Position numbers and translations under genes: made by a program. From NCBI RefSeq assembly GCF_000751775.1, contig NZ_CCRF01000064.1:1-64000 (forward strand): a DNA stretch of 64,000 nt, read 5' to 3'. The notes below the pieces were generated by a model. The model made no database searches, was not told where the DNA came from, and worked only from the letters and a program-made list of their open reading frames with translations. The stretch's first letter is position 1. Each line of letters begins with the position of its first letter. This document shows positions 9,602 to 17,861 of the stretch, one piece after another. The DNA is from Caldibacillus thermoamylovorans (GTDB lineage Bacteria > Bacillota > Bacilli > Bacillales > Caldibacillaceae).

Positions 9602-10687
9602 TTGCCGAACTCGATTGAAACACGGGCAAGGGAAATTTTGGAGCACGCCCTTTCTTTACATGCAACAGATATTCATATCATCCCCAAATCAAAACATGCT
9701 TCCGTTCTATTTCGATTGTCTCATAAACTCATCCCCATAATGACAATCGAACTTGAGGAAACGGAAAGATTAATTTCATATATGAAGTTTCAGGCAGCAA
9801 TGGATATCGGCGAAAAAAGAAAACCCCAGAACGGTTCTTTTCAAATAGATATCGGGGGGCTATCTGTCGGACTTCGATTATCCACTTTGCCTTCCATATT
9901 CGCTGAAAGTTTGGTCATCCGTATATTACCACAGGAATCATACATCCCATTTCAACAATTATCCTTATTCCCAAAATCACTGAGACTACTGTTAGCCATG
10001 TTAAAGTTTTCCCACGGTTTAATCATATTTACAGGACCAACCGGATCGGGCAAAACAACAACTTTATATTCTCTTCTCCAACATTCGACAAAATCTCTTG
10101 GCAGGAATGTCATCACCTTGGAAGATCCTGTTGAAAAAAATAGTGAAGATTTACTTCAAGTTCAAGTAAATGAAAAAGCCGGCATTACGTATAATACCGG
10201 TTTAAAAGCGATTTTAAGACATGATCCCGATATTATTATGGTCGGCGAAATTCGTGATAGTGAGACAGCGCATATTGCCATTCGAGCAGCATTAACCGGT
10301 CATTTAGTATTGACAACGATGCATACGAAAGATTCAAAAGGTGCATTGTACCGGTTAATCGAATTTGGTGTTAATTGGCATGAAATTGAACAAACTTTGG
10401 TAGCAGTGACGGCCCAAAGATTAGTCGAATTAATTTGTCCTTACTGTTTAGAAGAAGAATGTCCTGTCTATTGCAACCAGAATAAAAATAAGCGTACTGC
10501 CGTTTATGAAATTTTGTACGGTCGTGCATTAAAGGAAGCACTGTTGGAAATGAAGGGTGAAGCATTTTCGGCGCGCTATCCGACTTTGGGCCAATTGATT
10601 GCAAAAGGTATTGCTCTCGGATTTATCAAGAAAAGTGAGTATGAAAGATGGGTGCATGATATTGAGACAAAGTCGCTGGAAAATTGA
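9602..10687 (+). CDS. comGA: Competence pilus assembly ATPase ComGA
   Basis: 361 aa. GspE/PilB-type traffic ATPase that powers assembly of the competence pilus. Walker A is GPTGSGKTT (145-153), the Asp box and Walker B region DPDIIMVGEIRD are at 208-219, and a zinc-type CPYC...CPVYC region follows near 280. The start is TTG at 9602, preceded by AAGGAAGGTGA; an ATG candidate would cut into the N-terminal domain. First gene of comGA-GB-GC-GD-GE-GF-GG-yqzE. Confidence 0.95.
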   Translation: MPNSIETRAREILEHALSLHATDIHIIPKSKHASVLFRLSHKLIPIMTIELEETERLISYMKFQAAMDIGEKRKPQNGSFQIDIGGLSVGLRLSTLPSIFAESLVIRILPQESYIPFQQLSLFPKSLRLLLAMLKFSHGLIIFTGPTGSGKTTTLYSLLQHSTKSLGRNVITLEDPVEKNSEDLLQVQVNEKAGITYNTGLKAILRHDPDIIMVGEIRDSETAHIAIRAALTGHLVLTTMHTKDSKGALYRLIEFGVNWHEIEQTLVAVTAQRLVELICPYCLEEECPVYCNQNKNKRTAVYEILYGRALKEALLEMKGEAFSARYPTLGQLIAKGIALGFIKKSEYERWVHDIETKSLEN

Positions 10688-11693
10688 AGAACAAATTTTG
10701 CTTTTAAAAAGACTTGGCATGTTATTGGACGAAGGATATTCCATTAGCGATGCGATCGGCTTTATTCAAATACAGTTAAAAAAGGATAAACAAGATGAAC
10801 TGTTGGAAAGCATAGAAAAACTGAAAAATGGTGAAAAGTTTTTTAAAGTTTTGGAGCAATTACAATTCCATTCCACTGCTGTTAGTTTCGTGTTTTATGG
10901 AGAACAAAACGGGAATCTGTCAAAGTCATTACAAACAGCGGGTTTGATCCTTTCAGAGCGGGAAAGGCGGAAAAAGAAAATTCAAACTTTATTGACTTAC
11001 CCTATTTTCCTGCTCATTTTAACAGGAGGGATGTTTTTTGTAATCAGTTGGCAGCTGTTGCCGCAATTTATCCAATTATATCACTCTTTTCAAGCAGAGC
11101 CGAATGTTTTGTTAAAGTCTTTGTTTTGGATTCGTGAACATCCGTTAATGATAGGTACCGTTTTATTATTGTTGTTCTCTATCATGATAATTGCCCAATA
11201 TAGTTATCGTATGCGGAAAACAAGCTTTGAAATTCAGACTGCATTTGGAAAGTTCCCGATCTTAGGGAATTTGGTTCAGCTGTGGAACACCTATTATATC
11301 GCTTATCATACAAGTCAATTATTGCAATCGGGTTTGTCCTTGTTTCAATCTTTACATTTTATCAAGGACGACCCGAAAAAGCCTTATTTAAAAGAAGCGA
11401 TTGAAAAAATTAATGATGGATTACTCAACGGAGATAGTTTTTCAGCGGCGGTGCAAAAGATCCCGTTTTGGAAGAAAGAGTTGGTTACAGTAATCCAACA
11501 TGGTCAATTAATCAGCAAGCTGGAAGTGGAGTTGGAAGCCTACAGTCAATATTGTTTAGAGGCCTTTTTTGAAAAGTTGGAGAAAATTATTAAAATCATT
11601 CAGCCGCTTATCTTTGGGTTTATCGCTATTTGGATTATCTTGATGTATTTTTCAATCATGTTACCGTCATTCCAACTAATCAATTATATTTAA
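10641..11693 (+). CDS. comGB: Competence pilus inner-membrane protein ComGB
   Basis: About 350 aa, GspF/PilC family platform protein with two repeated cytoplasmic helical domains and three membrane segments (near 125-150, 165-190 and 325-345). It anchors the ATPase ComGA and the pilins. The start is uncertain: ATG at 10641 follows GTGAG, and a second ATG is at 10656. Either way it overlaps comGA by 30-47 bases, indicating coupled translation. Confidence 0.9.
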   Translation: MKDGCMILRQSRWKIEEQILLLKRLGMLLDEGYSISDAIGFIQIQLKKDKQDELLESIEKLKNGEKFFKVLEQLQFHSTAVSFVFYGEQNGNLSKSLQTAGLILSERERRKKKIQTLLTYPIFLLILTGGMFFVISWQLLPQFIQLYHSFQAEPNVLLKSLFWIREHPLMIGTVLLLLFSIMIIAQYSYRMRKTSFEIQTAFGKFPILGNLVQLWNTYYIAYHTSQLLQSGLSLFQSLHFIKDDPKKPYLKEAIEKINDGLLNGDSFSAAVQKIPFWKKELVTVIQHGQLISKLEVELEAYSQYCLEAFFEKLEKIIKIIQPLIFGFIAIWIILMYFSIMLPSFQLINYI

Positions 11694-11719
11694 AAATTTT
11701 GGATGAAGGAGAGATTTTC

Positions 11720-12019
11720 ATGTTGAAAAAAGAATCTGCATTTACGTTAATCGAGATGATGATCGTTCTGTTCGTCATCACTATTTTACTGCTTATAACC
11801 ATTCCAAACGTGACAAAACACCAGAAAAATATCAGCAATAAAGGCTGTGAAGGATTAGAAAATATGGTTCAGGCAGAAATCCAAGCCTATCAAATAGATC
11901 ATAATAAATTACCCGCTTCTATTGATGACTTGAAAAACGGTTATTTAAAAGAAGAACCGGTATGTCCGGATGGAAGGAAGATTGTTATCTCTAATGGTGA
12001 CGCAGTTATCAAAGAGTGA
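11720..12019 (+). CDS. comGC: Major competence pseudopilin ComGC
   Basis: 99 aa from the ATG at 11720, which follows GAAGGAGAG. It has a class III pilin leader, cut by prepilin peptidase ComC (not in the window) between A and F in SAFTLIEMM. A hydrophobic helix follows. Two later cysteines (NKGCEG and PVCPDG) can form the intramolecular disulfide known for ComGC. Main pilus subunit. It overlaps comGD by 26 bases. Confidence 0.94.
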   Translation: MLKKESAFTLIEMMIVLFVITILLLITIPNVTKHQKNISNKGCEGLENMVQAEIQAYQIDHNKLPASIDDLKNGYLKEEPVCPDGRKIVISNGDAVIKE

Positions 12020-12497
12020 AGGGAAGATCAATCGGATAAAGACATCGTTGCTAAACAGGCAATCGAATCAGGCAGGCTTTACACTTATTGAAGTATTATT
12101 AATCCTTTTCATCATCGTCACTATGCTAATGAGTCTGCCCCCCTTATTTCACAGTGTTCAAAATACCATTAATGAAAAATATTTTTTGCAGCAGTACGAA
12201 GAGGATTTGTTTTACGCACAAAGTCTGGCATTGAGCAGAAGAAGGGCTGTCTACTATCAATATGATAGCAATAAAAAGATTTATAAAATTACTGACCACC
12301 GGGGAAATGTTTATCTGCAAAGACAAGTACCGGATGATGTTGTCATTTCCCACGGGCATCTGGCAAATTTTCGTTTTGTCGGGGACGGAAATATTAACCG
12401 GTTTGGTAATATTTGGGTTCAAGTGAACGGGAAGAAATATCAAATCTTTATCAGTATCGGGAGTGGCCGTTTTGAAATTTTTGAAGAAAGTTCTTGA
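11994..12497 (+). CDS. comGD: Competence minor pseudopilin ComGD
   Basis: About 167 aa. Type III leader ending QAGFTLIEVLLILF, with cleavage expected between G and F. A membrane helix and a beta-rich C-terminal domain follow. The start is uncertain: ATG at 11994 is the only ATG close to the leader, but it lacks a good ribosome binding site; a TTG nearer the leader is possible. It overlaps comGC and comGE. Confidence 0.88.
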   Translation: MVTQLSKSEGKINRIKTSLLNRQSNQAGFTLIEVLLILFIIVTMLMSLPPLFHSVQNTINEKYFLQQYEEDLFYAQSLALSRRRAVYYQYDSNKKIYKITDHRGNVYLQRQVPDDVVISHGHLANFRFVGDGNINRFGNIWVQVNGKKYQIFISIGSGRFEIFEESS

Positions 12498-12828
12498 TAA
12501 ACAAAATGAGGGATCAATCTATCTTGAGATCTTACTTGCCTTTTTCGTTTGGCTTGTAATCTTATCAACGGTTATTCCCTCCTTTTTACACTTAACTTTA
12601 GCGAGGAAGGAAATCCTTATTGAACATATGGGAAATCAAATTTTATCGAGACAGGTTCAAAAAGTGATTTATGACCAACCGATTGAACCATTAATCGAAC
12701 AGGAGGGGTATCCGGCCTATTATACAGTTGTTCAAGAAAACATGGAGGGGATGAAAGAAATTTGTGTTTATTATAAAAGCATGGAAAACGAGGAGAAACA
12801 TGTATGCCGAACAATCAATAAACAATGA
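12463..12828 (+). CDS. comGE: Competence minor pseudopilin ComGE
   Basis: About 121 aa. Leader-like segment NEGSIYLEILLAFFVWLVIL followed by a short soluble domain. The glutamate five residues after the processing site is kept, although the usual F at +1 is replaced by S. GTG at 12463 is given as start; TTG at 12472 sits better, 8 bases after GGGAG. It overlaps comGD by 35 bases. Confidence 0.83.
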   Translation: MAVLKFLKKVLDKQNEGSIYLEILLAFFVWLVILSTVIPSFLHLTLARKEILIEHMGNQILSRQVQKVIYDQPIEPLIEQEGYPAYYTVVQENMEGMKEICVYYKSMENEEKHVCRTINKQ

Positions 12829-13264
12829 AAAAGGTTATACTTTGGTAGAAATGTTGCTTAGTTTGGCCATATTTTCTTTAATTATTGTCTATTTGACGAA
12901 TATGGTCCCGTTGTTACGTTATCATACTTATTCAAGTGAGATAGCGGATCAAATGCAATGGGAAATGTTTATGAATCAAGCAAAACGGGAAATTCGGCAA
13001 AGTGATGAAATCTTTTTGACCGTAAGCTACAATAGAATTTTATTTTGGAAAGATGGAACCAATACGCTATATGAACGGTATGGAAATCGAATTAGGAGGC
13101 GAGTCGACGGGATGGGGCACCAATTAATCTTATTTCGTATCAGGAGATTTGACTATGAGCAAATACCACATGGGATTAAATTCATCGTTACACACGAAAA
13201 CGGTAAAATTTATGAAGAAGAAATTTATTTGCCGCGGGAAATTCCGATCACTAATAATAAATAA
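12800..13264 (+). CDS. comGF: Competence minor pseudopilin ComGF
   Basis: 154 aa from the ATG at 12800, preceded by GAGGAG. The leader NNEKGYTLVEMLLSLAIF predicts cleavage between G and Y. A membrane helix and a beta-rich domain follow, with no cysteine in the soluble part. It overlaps comGE by 29 bases and comGG by about 53, so the pilin genes are translationally chained. Confidence 0.9.
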   Translation: MYAEQSINNEKGYTLVEMLLSLAIFSLIIVYLTNMVPLLRYHTYSSEIADQMQWEMFMNQAKREIRQSDEIFLTVSYNRILFWKDGTNTLYERYGNRIRRRVDGMGHQLILFRIRRFDYEQIPHGIKFIVTHENGKIYEEEIYLPREIPITNNK

Positions 13265-13685
13265 AAATGGTTTCATCCTCCCTTTTACCTTGTTTTTGTT
13301 TTTTCTTTTTTCTACGATATTGCTTCACTCGACGACAAAATATGTTGTTGAAAAACAAGTTTTTGATAATTTTCATATCACTTATGAGTTGGAAACATTA
13401 TTGTTAATGGCCTATCAAGATGTCGAAAAGGCATATGAGAGCGAGAATTTTTCCAATTCCGGCAAATTGGAATACGATGTCGGCTATGTTTTGTATCGGG
13501 TAAAAGAAGAAAAGGAAAACGGGCTATTGGTTTCCTTCGAATGTTACACGGATGATGAAGGAGAATTGTTTATGGATTTGATGTTAGATAAAAAAACGGA
13601 GGAAGTTGCCCCGGAACCAGAACCGGCTGAGCAAGACCAAGACACGGAATTACGTGAAGATGGGAACCTTAATGATCCAAAATGA
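13212..13685 (+). CDS. comGG: Competence minor pseudopilin ComGG, with acidic tail
   Basis: About 157 aa from the ATG at 13212; the ribosome binding site is weak, so the start is uncertain. A membrane helix (INKNGFILPFTLFLFFLFST) sits where the pilin leader should be. The family is poorly conserved, and the assignment rests largely on position as the last comG gene. The last 28 or so residues are rich in E, P and D (EVAPEPEPAEQDQDTELRED) and extend it beyond the roughly 124 aa of B. subtilis ComGG. Confidence 0.82.
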   Translation: MKKKFICRGKFRSLIINKNGFILPFTLFLFFLFSTILLHSTTKYVVEKQVFDNFHITYELETLLLMAYQDVEKAYESENFSNSGKLEYDVGYVLYRVKEEKENGLLVSFECYTDDEGELFMDLMLDKKTEEVAPEPEPAEQDQDTELREDGNLNDPK

Positions 13686-13785
13686 ATCAATCCACCGGAC
13701 AATGGGTTTTTTGCATCCCTGTTTATAGACTTCATTATTTGGATAACCTAATAGTAAAAGAGAAATGGACAAGGATGAGGGTGGA

Positions 13786-13971
13786 ATGAAATCAGATGAC
13801 TATATTCGTTTTTTGACCAAAACGGTTGTCACCCATTTTGAAACACCGAAAGAGGAAAGAAATAAACGGAAACTAGAAAAAAAGATGCAAAAGGAACCGT
13901 TCGTCTATAAATGGTTCGGAATCTTCCCTTATATGGTGAAAATCGGATTCAAAAAGATTAAAAAACGGTAA
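13786..13971 (+). CDS. yqzE: YqzE family small protein
   Basis: 61 aa, MKSDDYIRFLTKTVVTHFET onward, with the family hallmarks TPKEER and KWFGIFPYMVK. The ATG at 13786 is chosen because GATGAGGGTGGA precedes it. It ends in a basic tail. It follows comGG as in other Bacillaceae and stops just before a terminator; function unknown. Confidence 0.88.
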   Translation: MKSDDYIRFLTKTVVTHFETPKEERNKRKLEKKMQKEPFVYKWFGIFPYMVKIGFKKIKKR

Positions 13972-13972
13972 A

Positions 13973-14003
13973 GAAAACTCGGACATGGGTCCGAGTTTTC
14001 TTT
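13973..14003 (+). terminator. Terminator of the comG operon
   Basis: GAAAACTCGGAC/GTCCGAGTTTTC with a 4-base loop followed by TTT. It also works for the convergent yqgU gene, whose stop codon is at its edge. Confidence 0.85.
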
Positions 14004-15126
14004 ATTCAAATTCAATAACGGAAGCCATTTTTTTCTCATTTATAAAAATAATATGTTCATATAAGTTTCCTGTTAAACAGCTTTTTCCTTTTGGTGAACA
14101 TAGCAGTGGTGCACTTTCAACAGACTTAAGAATGACTTCTTCTTTGCCACTCTTAATATTCCGTTTGACCAGCCGGAATCCGTCATTATAAAGATCCGCC
14201 TCCCCGCTTTTCTTCGGTTCAATAATAAAAAAATTCTTACCGGCCAAATCATAGGTTGGGATAACCCACCCGGAAAAATCGGTTAAATGCGGGATTTCAA
14301 AAGAATACAGCGGTTGAAGCTCATGATCATAAAAAAGAAATATCGCTTTCGATGGATCTTTATCACTCGGGGCAATGGCCAATAGGAAATTTTTCCACCC
14401 ATCAATATAGTAAAATTTTTCTTCGTTTTTTACATGTTTTTCATTGCCATTTTCATAAATGGTTAGGGGCGCGGTAATCCTCGGTTCATCATTGCCCCAA
14501 TCCAAATATAGAAATCTTGATTGCTTAAGCCAGACCGCAAACGGTTGGGAAAGGTTCATCTCTTGAAGGGAACGCTTTTCTATGTCGATTAAATAGGAAC
14601 GAAATGACCAATCTTCATAAAAAGCACTGACAAGTATTTTCGTTTCATCATACCCATTCCACTCATAATGAACTTCTTTTGACTCAATTTCTTCTTGAAA
14701 CACGATTTGTTGACCGGGAAGCCGGATGACAGTCAGAAGTGCTTTATAGGCCGTTGAGGCTGAATGAATCAGAAGATATTCTCTGGACGGGCTCAATTGT
14801 GCAGAAACAATCGGTTCATCACTAACATAGACTTCTTTTTTAACTCCGGATAGTAAGTCATATGCCGAAACAATTGACCGGCTATTTTTTCTCTCGACAA
14901 ATAACAGTGTTTCGTCTGTCTCCCAATCAATGATAAATTGAAAATCCGCTTCCTTCACTTTTAATGGGACAATTGATTGTGAATTTAGTCCCTTGCCATT
15001 TACTGTTTGATTTGCGGCCGATTTTTCTGAATCAAGTTTGGACGGTGATGGTTTATTTAATTCTTCTGTTTCACAGCCGGAAAGTAACAGGACAAAAAAG
15101 ATAAGAACAGACAGCCATTTCCCCAT
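14002..15126 (-). CDS. yqgU: Lipoprotein YqgU
   Basis: 374 aa. Type II signal peptide with lipobox LLSGC (C18), so it is likely lipid-anchored on the outer face of the membrane. The mature part looks like a beta-propeller of WD40/YncE type, with repeated short strands and LSPSREYLLIHS-like units. It matches B. subtilis YqgU in position and type. Binding partner unknown. Its end abuts the comG terminator. Confidence 0.85.
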   Translation of the reverse strand: MGKWLSVLIFFVLLLSGCETEELNKPSPSKLDSEKSAANQTVNGKGLNSQSIVPLKVKEADFQFIIDWETDETLLFVERKNSRSIVSAYDLLSGVKKEVYVSDEPIVSAQLSPSREYLLIHSASTAYKALLTVIRLPGQQIVFQEEIESKEVHYEWNGYDETKILVSAFYEDWSFRSYLIDIEKRSLQEMNLSQPFAVWLKQSRFLYLDWGNDEPRITAPLTIYENGNEKHVKNEEKFYYIDGWKNFLLAIAPSDKDPSKAIFLFYDHELQPLYSFEIPHLTDFSGWVIPTYDLAGKNFFIIEPKKSGEADLYNDGFRLVKRNIKSGKEEVILKSVESAPLLCSPKGKSCLTGNLYEHIIFINEKKMASVIEFE

Positions 15127-15293
15127 CAGATTTCACCTTCTCAATAAATAATGCGCACGTTTTTCAGGATATTGCCCCCACTATTGAAGTTTCCCTTTAT
15201 AAGACGTATGAAAAAGCGAAATGTTTCATTTTTATTAAAATTTTTTTAAAAAAAGATGACAAAAAAAGGGGAATGCGGCAACAGCACTATTGT

Positions 15294-16481
15294 TCAACTG
15301 TTTAATGTCACTAAAAATACATTCAACATTTCTTCGTATATTTGCGGAAACTGTGAAACCGGCAGAGGATTAACACCTAACCCAAGTTCGAACGTAAAAC
15401 CCGGCTTTTGATAAGCATGGACAAACCAATCTCGAAAACCTGCATGGCTGTCAATATAACGAACGGATTTATAACCGCTTACTTTTTCATATTCTCTTGC
15501 CAATCGCTCTGATTCGACAGGTTCTACACCTTCATATCCCCAGTAAAATTCCCTGCCCTGGGTATGGAAAGCTAAAACACGTGAAAATTGTTTTTTTTCA
15601 ACAAGCCGAGCCATAGCCACCGCTTCCGGTTCGGAAAGTGGAATTTCACCCGGATAGTCCCTTGGCGCCGGACTTTTCGGTTCTTTACGTTCTTTTTCTA
15701 TTTCCCAATTGGCCGGAAATTGATTATTCAAATCAACCCCCCGAATATTCGCCTTCCACCCGGAAAAATCAGGGGAACCGGAATTTAATGCAAGAATTTC
15801 TTCTTTTTTTTCAGCCGGCGGACCTTGAAGAACAAGATTCACGCCATCCGGATTTACCATCGGGACAATTGACAACGTATTTTTATGATAAAGCGGCAGT
15901 GCATGTATACCATTAAGCATGTTTTCATTTGTTAATGCAAGGAAAAATGTATTCACCAATTTCATTAACACAGGGGTCGTAATCCATTCATTAGCATGAA
16001 AAGAAGCGTTTACATGAATATTTCGTTTTCCTCTTCCTATTTCCAACTCATAAATGGGATTTCCAAGTACACTTTCACCGATGGTATTTACCTTGAGAAA
16101 CGGATATAGACAAAGCAATGTTTCAATATCACGTTGTAAATGGGTAAAATCATAGGTTTGAATATCATTGATGACAGGTTCGGTCACTCTTTTTGGCAAT
16201 TTTACCGATTGTCCTAAAGCAAGATGATCGGGATAAACACCGGGATTTAATAATAAGAGCGCCTCGACAGGCATTTTACTCATTTTTGCCAATTGAAAAA
16301 ACGTGTCACCCGGTTGGATTATATATGTCTCTTCCATAAATCCCGGTATTTCTACTTCCATCCCAACATCTAAAAAATTGGATGCAATATGCCGGTTGGA
16401 ATCTTCAATTAATTGAATTGGAATATGAAACAACCGGCTATATAACCAAAATGAATCACCATGCCGCACACGTACTCTCAT
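15294..16481 (-). CDS. yqgT: LysM / M14 peptidase, gamma-D-glutamyl-diaminoacid endopeptidase I (YqgT-like)
   Basis: 395 aa. Two LysM modules (about 2-46 and 52-96) for peptidoglycan binding precede an M14 zinc carboxypeptidase-like domain (110-395). Zinc ligands H162 and E165 in FHANEW and H306 in AFHTQG are present, as is the catalytic glutamate E365 in FTFELG. Proteins of this layout cleave the gamma-D-Glu-diaminopimelate bond of cell wall peptides, often during sporulation or wall recycling. No signal peptide is visible, so it may act in the mother cell or be released otherwise. Confidence 0.88.
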   Translation of the reverse strand: MRVRVRHGDSFWLYSRLFHIPIQLIEDSNRHIASNFLDVGMEVEIPGFMEETYIIQPGDTFFQLAKMSKMPVEALLLLNPGVYPDHLALGQSVKLPKRVTEPVINDIQTYDFTHLQRDIETLLCLYPFLKVNTIGESVLGNPIYELEIGRGKRNIHVNASFHANEWITTPVLMKLVNTFFLALTNENMLNGIHALPLYHKNTLSIVPMVNPDGVNLVLQGPPAEKKEEILALNSGSPDFSGWKANIRGVDLNNQFPANWEIEKERKEPKSPAPRDYPGEIPLSEPEAVAMARLVEKKQFSRVLAFHTQGREFYWGYEGVEPVESERLAREYEKVSGYKSVRYIDSHAGFRDWFVHAYQKPGFTFELGLGVNPLPVSQFPQIYEEMLNVFLVTLNS

Positions 16482-16577
16482 TCATATCCCCCTTTGTTCC
16501 AACACTTTATTGTCATCTTCATTGTATGAAATGTTTATCCCTTTGTGTGTCAAACAAGAGAGGAATAGCATAAACAG

Positions 16578-17537
16578 TTAACTGTTTTGCTTGACCAAAT
16601 AACCGGCTCCAATAATCCCGGCATCATTACCTAATTCAGCAAGCAAAATCTTTGTATCGGTACCGGTTGGTGGAAAAGCAAATTTCTGGTAATAGGTATT
16701 AACCGGTTCCAATAACTTGTTTCCGGCCTTTGAAACACCGCCACCGATAATAATTGCCTCGGGATTCAAAATCGCACTTAACGTACTCAAGGCATAACCT
16801 AAATAATAACCGACACGATCGACTATCTCCCCGGCAATCTCATCTTCATGAACAGCATCAAAAATATCTTTGGAAGTTAGTTTCCCTTTTTCTTTTAAGA
16901 CAGTAGTTAAAATCGTTTCTTTTTCCAAGCTTTCAATTCTTTGCATAGCTAAATTGACAACACCGGTAGCTGAGGCAACGGTTTCTAAACAGCCGGTTTT
17001 TCCACAATTACATTGAAAACCATGTTCAAGTTGTACTGTCATATGGCCAATTTCTCCCCCGCCACCGGTCGTGCCGCCAACAATATGACCGTCAATAATG
17101 ACACCGCCACCGACACCGGTACCAAGAGTAATAGCGACAATATCCTTTAATCCTTTACCTGCTCCCAGCCAGAGCTCGCCCAATGCAGCACAATTCGCAT
17201 CATTTTCGACATATGCCGGTAACGAGAAGGTCTTTTCCAGTTCAGCCTTTAAAGGATAATTTTCCCAACCAATATTAACTGCCCGGGTTATTCGCCCGTC
17301 CTTCAATACCGGTCCGGGAGCACCCATTCCGATACCAAAAAATTGGTCCGGTTTGATGTTTAACTCATTGATTTTCTTATTAAAAGAATAATAGATTTCT
17401 TCAACAATGAACTTACCATTTTCCGCTTTGTTTGTCGGTATTTCCCATTTTTCCAATATTTTTCCATCTGTTTTCAAGATTGCAACCTTTGATGAAGTTC
17501 CGCCTAAATCAATGCTGAAAATAAATTCCTTTTCCAT
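16578..17537 (-). CDS. glcK: Glucokinase, ROK family
   Basis: 319 aa. Phosphorylates glucose with ATP. The phosphate-binding motif is IDLGGTSSK (9-17), the catalytic aspartate is D113 in ENDANCA, and the ROK zinc signature CxCGxxGCxE is at 176-185. It follows yqgQ by 4 bases in one transcription unit, as in B. subtilis. Confidence 0.96.
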   Translation of the reverse strand: MEKEFIFSIDLGGTSSKVAILKTDGKILEKWEIPTNKAENGKFIVEEIYYSFNKKINELNIKPDQFFGIGMGAPGPVLKDGRITRAVNIGWENYPLKAELEKTFSLPAYVENDANCAALGELWLGAGKGLKDIVAITLGTGVGGGVIIDGHIVGGTTGGGGEIGHMTVQLEHGFQCNCGKTGCLETVASATGVVNLAMQRIESLEKETILTTVLKEKGKLTSKDIFDAVHEDEIAGEIVDRVGYYLGYALSTLSAILNPEAIIIGGGVSKAGNKLLEPVNTYYQKFAFPPTGTDTKILLAELGNDAGIIGAGYLVKQNS

Positions 17538-17541
17538 ACAA

Positions 17542-17763
17542 TCACCTTTTCTTTTTCTTATCTATTTCTTTTTGTATTTCTTGTCGTAACAATAATAATG
17601 CCATTTGGTAATCTTTTATATCAATTAATTGCGAGCGAAACAATTCTGTCACTTCTGATTCCATCAATTGTAAATCAGCTAACCGATCGCCGACATATAT
17701 AATTGTACCAAACTGTTTCAATAATTGTTGAATATCATAAATTGTTTTCAACTCTTCTACCAC
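17542..17763 (-). CDS. yqgQ: YqgQ family small protein (DUF910)
   Basis: 73 aa, helical, with a strongly basic C-terminus (QKEIDKKKKR). DUF910 proteins form a small three-helix bundle; the role is unknown, and nucleic-acid binding has been suggested from the fold. Placed directly before glcK. Confidence 0.88.
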   Translation of the reverse strand: MVEELKTIYDIQQLLKQFGTIIYVGDRLADLQLMESEVTELFRSQLIDIKDYQMALLLLRQEIQKEIDKKKKR

Positions 17764-17812
17764 CCTTTAATCAAAACAAGTTCTCCCCTCTCATTATAAA
17801 CAAAAAATGATC

Positions 17813-17850
17813 ATAAAAAAACTGCTTCTTCAGCAGCTTTTTTAACAATT
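17813..17850 (-). terminator. Terminator downstream of the GerA-family gene
   Basis: AAGCTGCT/AGCAGTTT stem around GAAG with T runs on both sides, between the GerA-family stop codon and the yqgQ start. Confidence 0.8.
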
Positions 17851-17861
17851 GGTTACGGAAA

